Shown here: positions 1-6,774 of the stretch, piece by piece
How positions within the stretch are numbered: the stretch's first letter is position 1
Layout: each line of letters starts with the position of its first letter
Translations under genes and position numbers: made by a program
NCBI GenBank assembly: GCA_025999255.1
Contig: BNXB01000017.1
Coordinates: 1-23,577, forward strand
Source of the DNA: Bacteroidia bacterium
Lineage (GTDB): Bacteria; Bacteroidota; Bacteroidia; Bacteroidales; Azobacteroidaceae
DNA length: 23,577 nucleotides
Reading direction: 5' to 3'
The notes under the pieces: model-generated
Database searches by the model: none
The model's input: the letters and a program-made list of their open reading frames with translations, nothing else
Told to the model about the DNA's origin: nothing

Positions 1-167
1 TTATCCAAAAAAGAAAAATCTTCGTTGTTTTTCAACGCAATGACATTCTTTGCAACATTTTGTTCCATAGAAAGATAATCTATCCACGGAGAACAGGTTT
101 CATTTTGAGAAGAACAGGCCCAGAAAACAACAAAAATAAGACAGGAAAGATGTTTTAACTGCTTCAT
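1..167 (-). CDS. erythromycin-esterase-like lipoprotein, copy 1 (partial, cut by window edge)
   Basis: Only the first 55 codons are inside the window; the gene runs off the left edge. The visible peptide starts MKQLKHLSCLIFVVFWAC and matches the first 55 residues of the complete paralogue at 5293-6564 except for three substitutions (R3Q, Y6H, I14V). The hydrophobic signal ends in a lipobox-like FWAC, so the product should be exported and lipidated at Cys18. The family (erythromycin esterase-like, Ere/succinoglycan-biosynthesis-related hydrolases) is inferred from the full copy, because none of the catalytic motifs are visible here. Start is ATG at 165-167, with a good promoter just upstream. 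DNA identity with copy 2 continues about 70 bp upstream of the start and then stops abruptly at position 240. Whether the rest of this copy is intact cannot be seen. Confidence 0.85.
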   Translation of the reverse strand, partial: MKQLKHLSCLIFVVFWACSSQNETCSPWIDYLSMEQNVAKNVIALKNNEDFSFLD

Positions 168-188
168 TACTTTATATGATTTATATTA

Positions 189-221
189 CAAATATAATTG
201 ATTTTAAGAGTTTTTGACAAA
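189..221 (-). promoter_or_regulatory. Bacteroidota-type promoter of esterase-like copy 1
   Basis: Read on the minus strand: TTTG at 221-218, 21 nt spacer, TATATTTG at 196-189. This matches the Bacteroidota TTTG / TAnnTTTG consensus. It lies 22 nt upstream of the start codon at 167. The same arrangement is preserved upstream of copy 2 (6586-6618). Confidence 0.65.
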
Positions 222-293
222 TATTTTAAAAAATTAACTACGCAAATATTATTAATTGATTTATAGAACCGTATTCACAATAACAAAACTCTA

Positions 294-316
294 CTATCTG
301 ACACAAGTCAAGATAG
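294..316. other. hairpin (imperfect inverted repeat) between esterase copy 1 and precursor gene
   Basis: CTATCTGAC (294-302) pairs with GTCAAGATAG (307-316) with one bulged A, around a 4-nt ACAA loop. It lies just beyond the stronger hairpin at 331-369 in the direction of precursor transcription. It may be a second stop signal or a small operator. The rest of 222-450 holds nothing gene-like. Confidence 0.4.
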
Positions 317-330
317 GATTAAAATAAATA

Positions 331-369
331 AAGAGACCCAGTCCTATTAAGTTCAGGACCTAGTCTCTT
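331..369 (-). terminator. rho-independent-type terminator downstream of lanthipeptide precursor
   Basis: Inverted repeat AAGAGACCCAGTCCT (331-345) / AGGACCTAGTCTCTT (355-369), about 12 of 15 positions paired, loop 9 nt. On the minus strand the stem is followed by a T-rich run (complement of 313-330). It sits about 80 nt beyond the precursor stop at 451, which makes the precursor a likely single-gene transcript. Confidence 0.65.
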
Positions 370-450
370 CAATTGTCAACAATCATTATAATTTAAGTTA
401 TGTAGTTTTAAGGTTTATTTTTAATTTTGTGAGACAATAATATACATATT

Positions 451-699
451 TTACACTACCCCATTACAAGTATATTTTGACCCACAAGTATCTTCACATG
501 AACCATAATATTCAGATTCGGGTTCTACTTCCGGTTCCTCTGGATCACACCCTCCAACTGCCGAGCAAGCACCCATCATGATTGCAGACCCCAGACAAGC
601 CAAATTCCATGTATCACCACCCCCCCGAATAAAGCTTTGTTCTGATTCGGAAAGATTTGTTATCGTTTCCTTTTTCAACGTTAATTTTTTTGTTCCCAT
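451..699 (-). CDS. putative class I lanthipeptide precursor (GG-type Bacteroidales leader)
   Basis: An 82-residue peptide. Residues 1-27 (MGTKKLTLKKETITNLSESE, then QSFIRGG) match the leader pattern of the GG-Bacteroidales natural-product precursor / Bacteroidota class I lanthipeptide group: 'L-x-L-K-K-E-T-I-x-x-L' followed by a double glycine. Export and cleavage after Gly-Gly by a C39-type peptidase transporter is expected from the family; none is in this window. The core (about 28-82) has six cysteines (35, 45, 51, 68, 72, 78) and eight Ser/Thr that could be dehydrated. The cysteines fall into two triads separated by an acidic, proline-rich linker (52-63, DPEEPEVEPESE). A LanC cyclase is encoded 2.5 kb away (3173-4363), which supports a lanthipeptide rather than a radical-SAM product. 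The class is inferred; no dehydratase is visible. Start ATG at 697-699. Confidence 0.75.
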   Translation of the reverse strand: MGTKKLTLKKETITNLSESEQSFIRGGGDTWNLACLGSAIMMGACSAVGGCDPEEPEVEPESEYYGSCEDTCGSKYTCNGVV

Positions 700-764
700 T
701 TCTCTAAATTTTATAAAATTACTAATAATACGAATTCTGACTTAAAATGTCACAATTTCAATTA

Positions 765-795
765 CAAAATTAATAAATGACGAATAAAATTCAAT
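765..795 (-). promoter_or_regulatory. putative promoter of lanthipeptide precursor
   Basis: On the minus strand: ATTG at 795-792, 19 nt spacer, TAATTTTG at 772-765 (fits TAnnTTTG). It lies about 65 nt upstream of the precursor start, leaving a fairly long leader. The palindrome at 802-820 lies directly behind it. Confidence 0.4.
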
Positions 796-801
796 TAAAT
801 G

Positions 802-820
802 AAAATAACAATGTTATTTT
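802..820. promoter_or_regulatory. palindrome AAAATAAC-AAT-GTTATTTT between divergent precursor and S41-1 genes
   Basis: Perfect 8-bp inverted repeat with a 3-nt centre. It lies 7 bp behind the precursor's proposed -33 box and 116 bp upstream of S41-1. The related sequence AATAACAATATTATT occurs upstream of S41-2 (6775-6789) and downstream of the complete esterase gene (5207-5221). Its position fits a shared operator, but it is AT-rich and no binding protein is known. Confidence 0.4.
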
Positions 821-911
821 ATAATGCAATAAAAATCAACAGGTTAAAAACGAAACCATAACATTTATTATACAATCTGAGTTATTTAATGAAAATTCAG
901 AATAAAAATTT

Positions 912-919
912 TATATTTG
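912..919 (+). promoter_or_regulatory. -7 element of S41-1
   Basis: TATATTTG fits TAnnTTTG exactly, 17 bp before the ATG at 936, implying a very short leader. No convincing -33 TTTG is visible 19-21 nt upstream. Confidence 0.4.
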
Positions 920-935
920 TGAATAATTCTCATCT

Positions 936-3164
936 ATGAAAGCGACAAAATTATTTCTGCCGATTTATATTTTACTCTTGTTTTTTATAAGTTGTAATCA
1001 ATCTCATAATAGCAAATCGCAATTAAATTTAGGGTTTGAAGATATACATGATGGAGAACCCGGAGAGGTGTATTATTCTGTCTTGCCAAGTTATTCCGTT
1101 TCTTTAGATTCCGTAACTCTAAAATCAGGAAAGTATTCAATTGCGATAGAATTCACAGGGGGGGGCGATTCTTTTCAACCGGTAATGCTCGTTCTTTCTG
1201 AAAATTACGAAGGAAAAAAAATTACGCTGTCAGGATATATAAAAACAGAAAATATTACTGACGGTTATGCCGGATTGTGGATGCGAATTGATCCTCAAAT
1301 TGCATTTGACAATATGCAGCAAAATGGAGTAACAGGAACTACAGATTGGAGAAAATATGAAATAACGTTAGACATGAATCCCTCGAGAACTCAACAAATT
1401 GTCTTTGGCGGATTATTGGTTGGAAAAGGGAAAATGTGGTTAGATGATTTGAAAATCTCTATTGATGGGAGAAATATTGAAAAATTAAAACCATATAAAC
1501 TTTTTTCAGAAAAAGCAAAGAGTGATAAGGTATTTGACAAAGGCTCCAATGTTACATTCCCGGAATTGACCGAACAAAAAATAGATGATTTGGAGTTGTT
1601 GGGAAGAATTTGGGGATTTTTAAAATATCATCATCCGGCAATTGCAAAAGGAAACTATAATTGGGATTACGAATTATTCCGAATATTACCCGATTTCTTG
1701 AAAACAAACGACAACAGGAAAAGAGATGAAATTTTGTTGAAATGGATAAGTAACTATGGCAAAGTTACAACATGTAAGGATTGCCAAGTAACACTTGATA
1801 GCGCTTTCTTAAAACCTGATTTATCCTGGATTGAAAAAAGCAATTTCAGTGTAGAATTAAAGGATCTGTTACAGAAAATCTATTTAAACAGATGTCAAGG
1901 AAATCAATATTTTATACGAATGAACCCAATGATTGGTAATCCGGTATTCTCAAATGAAAGCATATATGAGGATATGAATTTCCCGGACGCAGGGTTCAGA
2001 TTATTGGCTCTTTATCGGTACTGGAATATAATCCATTATTTCTTTCCTTATAAACACTTGACTGATAAAGATTGGAACAGGGTATTTAAAGAATATATTC
2101 CATATTTTGTCCGAGCAAAGGACCGATTAGACTATGAATTAATAACAACCCTGCTTATAGGAGAAATTGGCGATACACATGCCAGATTGAGGGAAGGCGG
2201 AAGAGAGATATATTCATTAAGAGGAGATAAGCAAGCTCCTTTCCAAGTGCGATTTATAGAAAATAAATGGGTGGTAACGGATTATTACATGAATTCTGCA
2301 AGGGTAGAGAGGACAGAGTTAAAAATAGGAGATATTATCACCCATATCGACGGAAAGTCTGTTGAGTCTATTGTTGACAGCATCAAAAAATATTATCCTG
2401 CTTCCAATGAAGCGGCAAGGATGCAAAACATTGCCGGGGATTTATTACGTTCAAACGAACAGACTTTGTCTATCAGCTATATATCTTCTAATCAATTAAA
2501 ACAAAGAGAAATTTATTTAGAAAAAAAGAGTCATTTGCAACGCTACATATACAAAAAAAACACAACTAAATGCTATAAGTTCATAAATGAAAACATTGGA
2601 TATATCAGCTTAAAATCAATAAAAGATGAAGATATAAATAAGATTAAAGAGAATTTCAAAAATACGAAGGGTATTATCATTGATATTCGTAACTATCCGT
2701 CAACGGTTGTAGTCTTTACCTTAGGATCCTATTTTGTTTCAAACTCCACTCCATTTGCAAAATTCACAAACGGAAATGTTAATAGTCCGGGGGAATTTAT
2801 CTTTACTCCGGCTCCTGAAATTCCTCAATCAAGAGAACCCTATCAAGGTAAATTAGTGGTGATTGTCAATGAAGAAACTCAAAGTTCGGCAGAGTATCAC
2901 GCAATGGCTTTTAGAGCAGGAAGTAATACCACGATCATCGGCAGCCAAACCGCAGGAGCAGATGGTAACATTTCAGAAATTAGTCTTCCGGGCGGACTAA
3001 AGACACTGATTTCCGGGATTGGCGTTTACTATCCGGACGGACGGGAAACCCAGCGCATTGGTATTGTTCCCGATATAGAAGTAAGGCCTACTATCAAAGG
3101 GATTCAAGCCGGACGAGACGAGTTGTTGGAGAAGGCTATTGAGATAATAAATGGCAAAAAATAA
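936..3164 (+). CDS. S41-family serine peptidase lipoprotein, copy 1
   Basis: A 742-residue exported protease. An N-terminal signal ends in the lipobox FISC, with Cys20 as the lipidation site. Residues ~30-180 form a beta-rich, carbohydrate-binding-module-like domain ('GFEDI ... SLDSVTLKSGKYS ... GKMWLDDLKI'). A helical linker domain (~205-400) follows, then GDTH with His415, a PDZ-like segment (~455-490, 'KIGDIITHIDGKSVE') and the S41 core. The core carries a serine nucleophile in the QSSAE motif (Ser650 by alignment with copy 2) and the distal 'YPDG.ETQRIGIVPD' signature. The DTH/Ser combination is typical of tricorn-like S41 enzymes that cut exported peptides. It is about 70% identical by eye to S41-2 (6919-9174) and convergent with LanC (8 bp between the genes). 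A role in maturing or degrading the lanthipeptide is inferred from context only; general envelope peptidase is the alternative. Confidence 0.88.
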   Translation: MKATKLFLPIYILLLFFISCNQSHNSKSQLNLGFEDIHDGEPGEVYYSVLPSYSVSLDSVTLKSGKYSIAIEFTGGGDSFQPVMLVLSENYEGKKITLSGYIKTENITDGYAGLWMRIDPQIAFDNMQQNGVTGTTDWRKYEITLDMNPSRTQQIVFGGLLVGKGKMWLDDLKISIDGRNIEKLKPYKLFSEKAKSDKVFDKGSNVTFPELTEQKIDDLELLGRIWGFLKYHHPAIAKGNYNWDYELFRILPDFLKTNDNRKRDEILLKWISNYGKVTTCKDCQVTLDSAFLKPDLSWIEKSNFSVELKDLLQKIYLNRCQGNQYFIRMNPMIGNPVFSNESIYEDMNFPDAGFRLLALYRYWNIIHYFFPYKHLTDKDWNRVFKEYIPYFVRAKDRLDYELITTLLIGEIGDTHARLREGGREIYSLRGDKQAPFQVRFIENKWVVTDYYMNSARVERTELKIGDIITHIDGKSVESIVDSIKKYYPASNEAARMQNIAGDLLRSNEQTLSISYISSNQLKQREIYLEKKSHLQRYIYKKNTTKCYKFINENIGYISLKSIKDEDINKIKENFKNTKGIIIDIRNYPSTVVVFTLGSYFVSNSTPFAKFTNGNVNSPGEFIFTPAPEIPQSREPYQGKLVVIVNEETQSSAEYHAMAFRAGSNTTIIGSQTAGADGNISEISLPGGLKTLISGIGVYYPDGRETQRIGIVPDIEVRPTIKGIQAGRDELLEKAIEIINGKK

Positions 3165-3172
3165 CGATAATA

Positions 3173-4363
3173 CTAAAATAATAAAAACATCTCATCCCAA
3201 GTTTGCATATTGTCTTCAGATAGACACGACAAAAGCATAAGTCCTATGCCAGCTATGCCTGTTAAAAGTGAATAATCACATTGCCATTTATTCATCAAAA
3301 ATGTTTTGTATCCGGCCAATCCATTTTTAAAGTGAGAAAAATTTAATGTTTGAGATAACCAATATCGACTTGCCTCTTTAAATTCATCACGGTACGTTTC
3401 AAAAAACATTCTGCGATACATCAACGCAACTCCCGCACTCCCGTGGCAAATTCCAGCATCCACAATATGAGTTTCGTCGTAACTGCGCCTTTGGGTGGAT
3501 TGAAGAAGAATTTTTAATCCTTTTTCTTTCCATTCAACTTTTTCTAAGGCTTTACCAGCTAGCCATAACGCCATTCCAATGCCTAAGTCACCATAGCACC
3601 AAGCTAAACGACTTTTCGAAACCGGATTCGGTGAATTGGATATTAAAAAACTGGGAAAATAAGAACCAAATTGTGAGAAATCTCTTTTTTGAGATAACAC
3701 ATAATTTACAGCACCGGATAACATTTCTATAACTTTTTCATTGGTAATACCACTGTTAAAGACCCTGGACAAAAAAATAATAATACTGGAAATTCCATGA
3801 GATAAAGCGAGATTATATCCAACAAGATTTTTCTCCGGATCTATAACGGATTCCCATTTGAAAATCCGACCGTTATTTTCTTTATCGGCCGTACGATACA
3901 AAAAATCAGTCAATTCCCGCACGCATTCCGGATGAGTTCCTTTCTTGAGAAAATATAACCCTACTCCCAAAGCGCCATGCATAAAATCGTAATTTTGCTT
4001 CATAATATCCTGCCTCATCTGGGCGATAAGATAGTTATCAAATAAAGGCTGGACATCGCTCACATCCATATCTATAAAATCATTTTCACGTAAAAATTCA
4101 AACAAATATAATATACCGGAAAGTCCGGAACAAAAAGTATGTAATTTCAGGCTTTTCGGAAATTGTTTCAATAATTTCTCAGCATAATTTTCCGTTAATA
4201 AGGTATATTTCTTATTTTTGGAATATCTAGAATAGTAAAACAAAAACAATAAAACCCCGAATTCTCCGGAATACAAACCGAAAGATTCTTCTTCCTGATT
4301 TTGAATTTTAGTAAAAATATATTCAGCTATCGAATCTATTTTTTGTTTAATAATGGATTCCAT
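3173..4363 (-). CDS. LanC-like lanthionine synthetase C family protein
   Basis: A 396-residue cytoplasmic protein made of seven glycine-rich helical repeats ('YSGEFGVLLF', 'FCSGLSGILYLF', 'MHGALGVGLYF', 'LSHGISSIIIF', 'WCYGDLGIGMALW', 'ICHGSAGVALMY', 'LTGIAGIGLMLL'), as in NisC. The three zinc ligands are present: Cys256 (WCYG) and Cys306-His307 (CHG). His189 in 'SHG' matches the proposed catalytic histidine. The length is normal for stand-alone LanC. Such enzymes add Cys thiols onto dehydrated Ser/Thr to form (methyl)lanthionine rings; the six-Cys precursor at 451-699 is the obvious substrate. The gene follows the HTH gene by 29 bp and probably shares its transcript. No LanB dehydratase is visible, so either it lies outside the window or the protein has a LanC-like (LanCL) role. 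The C-terminus 'QTWDEMFLLF' recurs in the remnant at 9185-9406. Confidence 0.9.
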   Translation of the reverse strand: MESIIKQKIDSIAEYIFTKIQNQEEESFGLYSGEFGVLLFLFYYSRYSKNKKYTLLTENYAEKLLKQFPKSLKLHTFCSGLSGILYLFEFLRENDFIDMDVSDVQPLFDNYLIAQMRQDIMKQNYDFMHGALGVGLYFLKKGTHPECVRELTDFLYRTADKENNGRIFKWESVIDPEKNLVGYNLALSHGISSIIIFLSRVFNSGITNEKVIEMLSGAVNYVLSQKRDFSQFGSYFPSFLISNSPNPVSKSRLAWCYGDLGIGMALWLAGKALEKVEWKEKGLKILLQSTQRRSYDETHIVDAGICHGSAGVALMYRRMFFETYRDEFKEASRYWLSQTLNFSHFKNGLAGYKTFLMNKWQCDYSLLTGIAGIGLMLLSCLSEDNMQTWDEMFLLF

Positions 4364-4392
4364 AAATATTACTGCTAATTTATCGTCTTATT

Positions 4393-4860
4393 TTACTTAC
4401 GAACGAAAATCATTTCAAACAGAGAATCACATTCCGCCTCTCTCATTTTTTTCTTGATCCGGTATTTTCGCTGATTGATTGTTTGTTTACTGACACTTCC
4501 CATGCAACGGCAAATCACCGAATTATCCAGGCCTATCCTGGACAGACAACAAAACATAACATCCTCTCCCGTTAAATCAGGACAAGCTTCTTTAATGATC
4601 TTGATCAGTCTTATAAAAACAGAATGGATATCCTCATTCAAGAGTTGTCTTTCATTCAGGTTAAAGCATTTTTTACTACATTTCTGTTCTATCAAACGAT
4701 AACTATCCATTTTCATAAACAACTGACATTCCAATCGAAATACATCACGGAGCAATTCGTCGTATTCCATAATAGTATGTATGCGTTCCTCAACCTCCTG
4801 TTCTCTCCGGCAGGTAATAATTAAAATAAAGAAGGCATGAGAACTGTTAAATTTATCCAC
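4393..4860 (-). CDS. short LuxR/sigma70-r4-like HTH regulator, possibly a 5'-truncated remnant
   Basis: 155 residues. The C-terminal ~60 residues ('CPDLTGEDVMFCCLSRIGLD...SVSKQTINQRKYRIKKKM') match the HTH that ends Bacteroidota TPR-transmembrane-HTH regulators. In those proteins a long TPR sensor and a membrane helix precede a coiled segment and this HTH. Here the reading frame opens at GTG (4858-4860) directly after an in-frame TAA (4861-4863). The first residues (HAFFILIIT, then CRREQEVEERI) look like the tail of a membrane helix plus the coiled segment. The TPR part is therefore missing, and the gene may be a remnant or a soluble stand-alone regulator starting at an internal Met (e.g. in IMEYDELL, ~4774). 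It is probably co-transcribed with LanC. If functional it would control this locus; function unproven. Confidence 0.6.
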   Translation of the reverse strand: MDKFNSSHAFFILIITCRREQEVEERIHTIMEYDELLRDVFRLECQLFMKMDSYRLIEQKCSKKCFNLNERQLLNEDIHSVFIRLIKIIKEACPDLTGEDVMFCCLSRIGLDNSVICRCMGSVSKQTINQRKYRIKKKMREAECDSLFEMIFVRK

Positions 4861-4867
4861 TTAGAGG

Positions 4868-4992
4868 TATCGCCAAACACCCACACCATAGATAAACAAC
4901 AGCTTCATACCCCTTACAATATATAAGAAATATATACAATAGAACATGAAGCATAGTTGTTATCACCCCCATGGTGTTTGAAAATTGGCGAT
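4868..4992. repeat. long imperfect inverted repeat upstream of the HTH gene
   Basis: Arms 4868-4908 and 4946-4992 with matching blocks: ATCGCCAA (4869-4876) / TTGGCGAT (4985-4992); CAAACAC / GTGTTTG; CACCAT / ATGGTG; GATAAACAAC / GTTGTTATC; GCTTCAT (4902-4908) / ATGAAGC (4946-4952). Several small gaps interrupt the pairing. The 37-nt centre is very AT-rich. It could form a long hairpin in an RNA, or be the decayed end of a small mobile element. It is too short in the middle to be a usual invertible promoter. Confidence 0.5.
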
Positions 4993-5206
4993 TTTCTAAG
5001 TAGGGATAATATTTAAATGCTTCTATTACAAAAATAATGTCTTCTCAAATAAAATCGAACCATTCATTTGAAATTATTACAAAATTAAACATTTCTACGA
5101 AATATCCTTTGTTTATTATTCAACAAATTCAACAAATGGAATTAAATGATGCTATTTTTTATTTCACAAATATATATTGATAAAAAGTAAGTCACCTTTT
5201 ATTTGC

Positions 5207-5235
5207 AATAACAATATTATTTAATTAAACACTGA
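5207..5235. repeat. 29-bp direct repeat, left copy
   Basis: AATAACAATATTATTTAATT followed by AAACACTGA is identical to 6775-6803; weaker similarity continues ~50 bp to the right. The two copies bracket the complete esterase gene. The first 15 bases are nearly palindromic and resemble 804-818. Confidence 0.75.
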
Positions 5236-5292
5236 AAATCAATTATTTAAAATATTTCGGATAACAATTTCCAGAAATTAATAAATTTCCCT

Positions 5293-6564
5293 TTATTTCG
5301 GTTCCGGAAATATTTCACGTTCCTGATCCCGGATATAATAGAGGCCGTCAAAAATATACAACCATTTCCCACGTTTTTTCATAATAACATTGCTCTCAAA
5401 CTCTTTATCGCGATAACCATCGGCAAAACGCAAAGGTTCAAAATTAATAAATGCATAAGGCGAATTTCCGGTTGTCTCAGAAATTTCCGTCTCAAGATTT
5501 CCCCTCTTTTCAGGAGAAGGATCTAACGATGTAAACGCCAAAGAATATATTTTATCCCCATGTAAGGAACAAACAGTTTCTCCCATGCTTTGAAATGCAA
5601 AATATAACAAAGAATCCGTAGGATACCGTGTCTGGGATATATCCTTGGCGCCATGAAAGTTGGCGCACCAAACAGTAAACTTTTCTTCCGGAAAATTTTC
5701 AATAATCCAGTTGATATTTTCCGCCATCTGGCTGTCTCTGTTTCTGTATGGAAAAACCGTTTTGGATACCTCCCAGATTCCCGAATAATCAACATAAGAA
5801 AACGCCGTGTTAAGATTCCGGATCCATTGTAGGATAAGTTTCAACTCTATAGTCGCTCCATTCAAAGAAATAAGATACCGAGTATAATTGGATATTGAGT
5901 CTATCATGCGCATCAGGTCGTATTGCTCGTCAATGGAAATCTCACCCGCAGGACATTCGGGACATCCGAGATATTTAACTTGTACGAATTTTCGAAAGTA
6001 AAGGATTTTTAGTTTCATCCAATTGATCGGCAATCGTTTCGGTTCGGAATATTCATACAGGATTTTCTTTACAACGTCGATATCCCATTCAGTCATGGAA
6101 CAATCTATCCCCCAGATCTTCAGTTTTCGTTCTTGAACTAACTTAAAAAACGGTTGATACACCTCATCCCGGTTGTTTTGCAAGTTCCAAATATTTTCTA
6201 TCTTCCAATTTTTGGTAGATTCTGCATACTTTGGATTTGAAAACAGATAACAAGCCAGGAATGGAGCTCCTTCGAGGGCGATTGAATTGAATCCTTTGTC
6301 TTGCAGGTAATGAATCATTTTTATTTTTACTTCAGACGTCGAATAATCATAATGGCCTTCTTCCCCTAAAATTACGACGGAACGATTACGGACAATTTTA
6401 TCCAAAAAAGAAAAATCTTCGTTGTTTTTCAACGCAATGACATTCTTTGCAACATTTTGTTCCATAGAAAGATAATCTATCCACGGAGAACAGGTTTCAT
6501 TTTGAGAAGAACAGGCCCAGAAAATAACAAAAATAAGACAGGAAAGATATTTTAACCGCTTCAT
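5293..6564 (-). CDS. erythromycin-esterase-like lipoprotein, copy 2 (complete)
   Basis: 423 residues. The signal ends in FWAC (lipidated Cys18), so the protein should sit in the envelope, unlike cytoplasmic antibiotic esterases. Family motifs in order: 'ILGEEGHYDYSTSEVK' with Glu68 and His71, equivalent to the catalytic Glu/His of Ere enzymes; 'FNSIALEG' with Glu98; 'RDSQMAENI' (276-284); and 'WCANFHGAKD' with His304. These support an erythromycin-esterase-fold hydrolase. The real substrate of most members is unknown, and macrolide hydrolysis should not be assumed. An unusual CPEC pair (Cys201/Cys204) sits in the middle. The 5' end and promoter are nearly identical to 1-240. The gene is bracketed by the 29-bp repeat (5207 and 6775). 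Beside a lanthipeptide locus it may act in self-protection, but that is inference. Confidence 0.85.
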   Translation of the reverse strand: MKRLKYLSCLIFVIFWACSSQNETCSPWIDYLSMEQNVAKNVIALKNNEDFSFLDKIVRNRSVVILGEEGHYDYSTSEVKIKMIHYLQDKGFNSIALEGAPFLACYLFSNPKYAESTKNWKIENIWNLQNNRDEVYQPFFKLVQERKLKIWGIDCSMTEWDIDVVKKILYEYSEPKRLPINWMKLKILYFRKFVQVKYLGCPECPAGEISIDEQYDLMRMIDSISNYTRYLISLNGATIELKLILQWIRNLNTAFSYVDYSGIWEVSKTVFPYRNRDSQMAENINWIIENFPEEKFTVWCANFHGAKDISQTRYPTDSLLYFAFQSMGETVCSLHGDKIYSLAFTSLDPSPEKRGNLETEISETTGNSPYAFINFEPLRFADGYRDKEFESNVIMKKRGKWLYIFDGLYYIRDQEREIFPEPK

Positions 6565-6638
6565 TATTTTATATGATTTATATTACAAACATAATTGATT
6601 TTAAGAGTTTTTGACAAATATTTATAAAAAATTAACTA
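6398..6638. repeat. near-identical duplicate of 1-240 (esterase 5' end and promoter)
   Basis: Matches 1-240 with about five substitutions and one 1-bp indel over 241 bp. Identity ends sharply at ATTAACTA (6631-6638 / 233-240); beyond it the two regions share nothing obvious. The left limit in copy 1 is the window edge. Confidence 0.95.
6586..6618 (-). promoter_or_regulatory. Bacteroidota-type promoter of esterase-like copy 2
   Basis: On the minus strand: TTTG (6618-6615), 21 nt, TATGTTTG (6593-6586), 22 nt before the ATG at 6564. It differs from copy 1's promoter by one base in the variable part of the -7 box. Confidence 0.65.
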
Positions 6639-6774
6639 AACTTTTCTAACAAAATTGGATAGATTTACAAACAAGAATCGCCATAACTATATGACAATCC
6701 TCAAATTTCACTCAATTTTATTAGGAAAAACTACATCACACCAAGCAATAGCAAATAAATTATACCCTGTTTAT

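Larger units (their letters stand above)
4861..5292. other. intergenic region between HTH gene and complete esterase gene
   Basis: 432 bp, strongly AT-rich. Contents: the imperfect inverted repeat (4868-4992), one copy of the 29-bp direct repeat (5207-5235), and a small AT-only hairpin GAAATT-AATA-AATTTC (5274-5289) just after the esterase stop, which could be a weak terminator. A 47-codon plus-strand frame (5037-5180) has no recognisable features and is not called. Confidence 0.5.

Noticed and set aside
4475..4824. Plus-strand frames opposite the HTH gene
   Set aside because: They mirror the HTH coding frame, which has clear family similarity; the plus frames have none.
4868..4992. Invertible promoter flanked by inverted repeats
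   Set aside because: The interval between the arms is only ~37 nt and the arms are imperfect; phase-variable promoters of Bacteroidota usually have exact arms around a longer segment and a nearby invertase, none of which is seen.
5037..5180. 47-codon plus-strand frame beginning MSSQIKSNHSFEI
   Set aside because: No leader motif, no recognisable domain, AT-rich context where such frames arise by chance, and no promoter match at the right distance.
5293..6564. Calling the esterase-like gene a macrolide resistance gene
   Set aside because: It has the fold's catalytic residues but is a lipoprotein in a chromosomal RiPP-like context; most members of this family do not act on macrolides as far as known.
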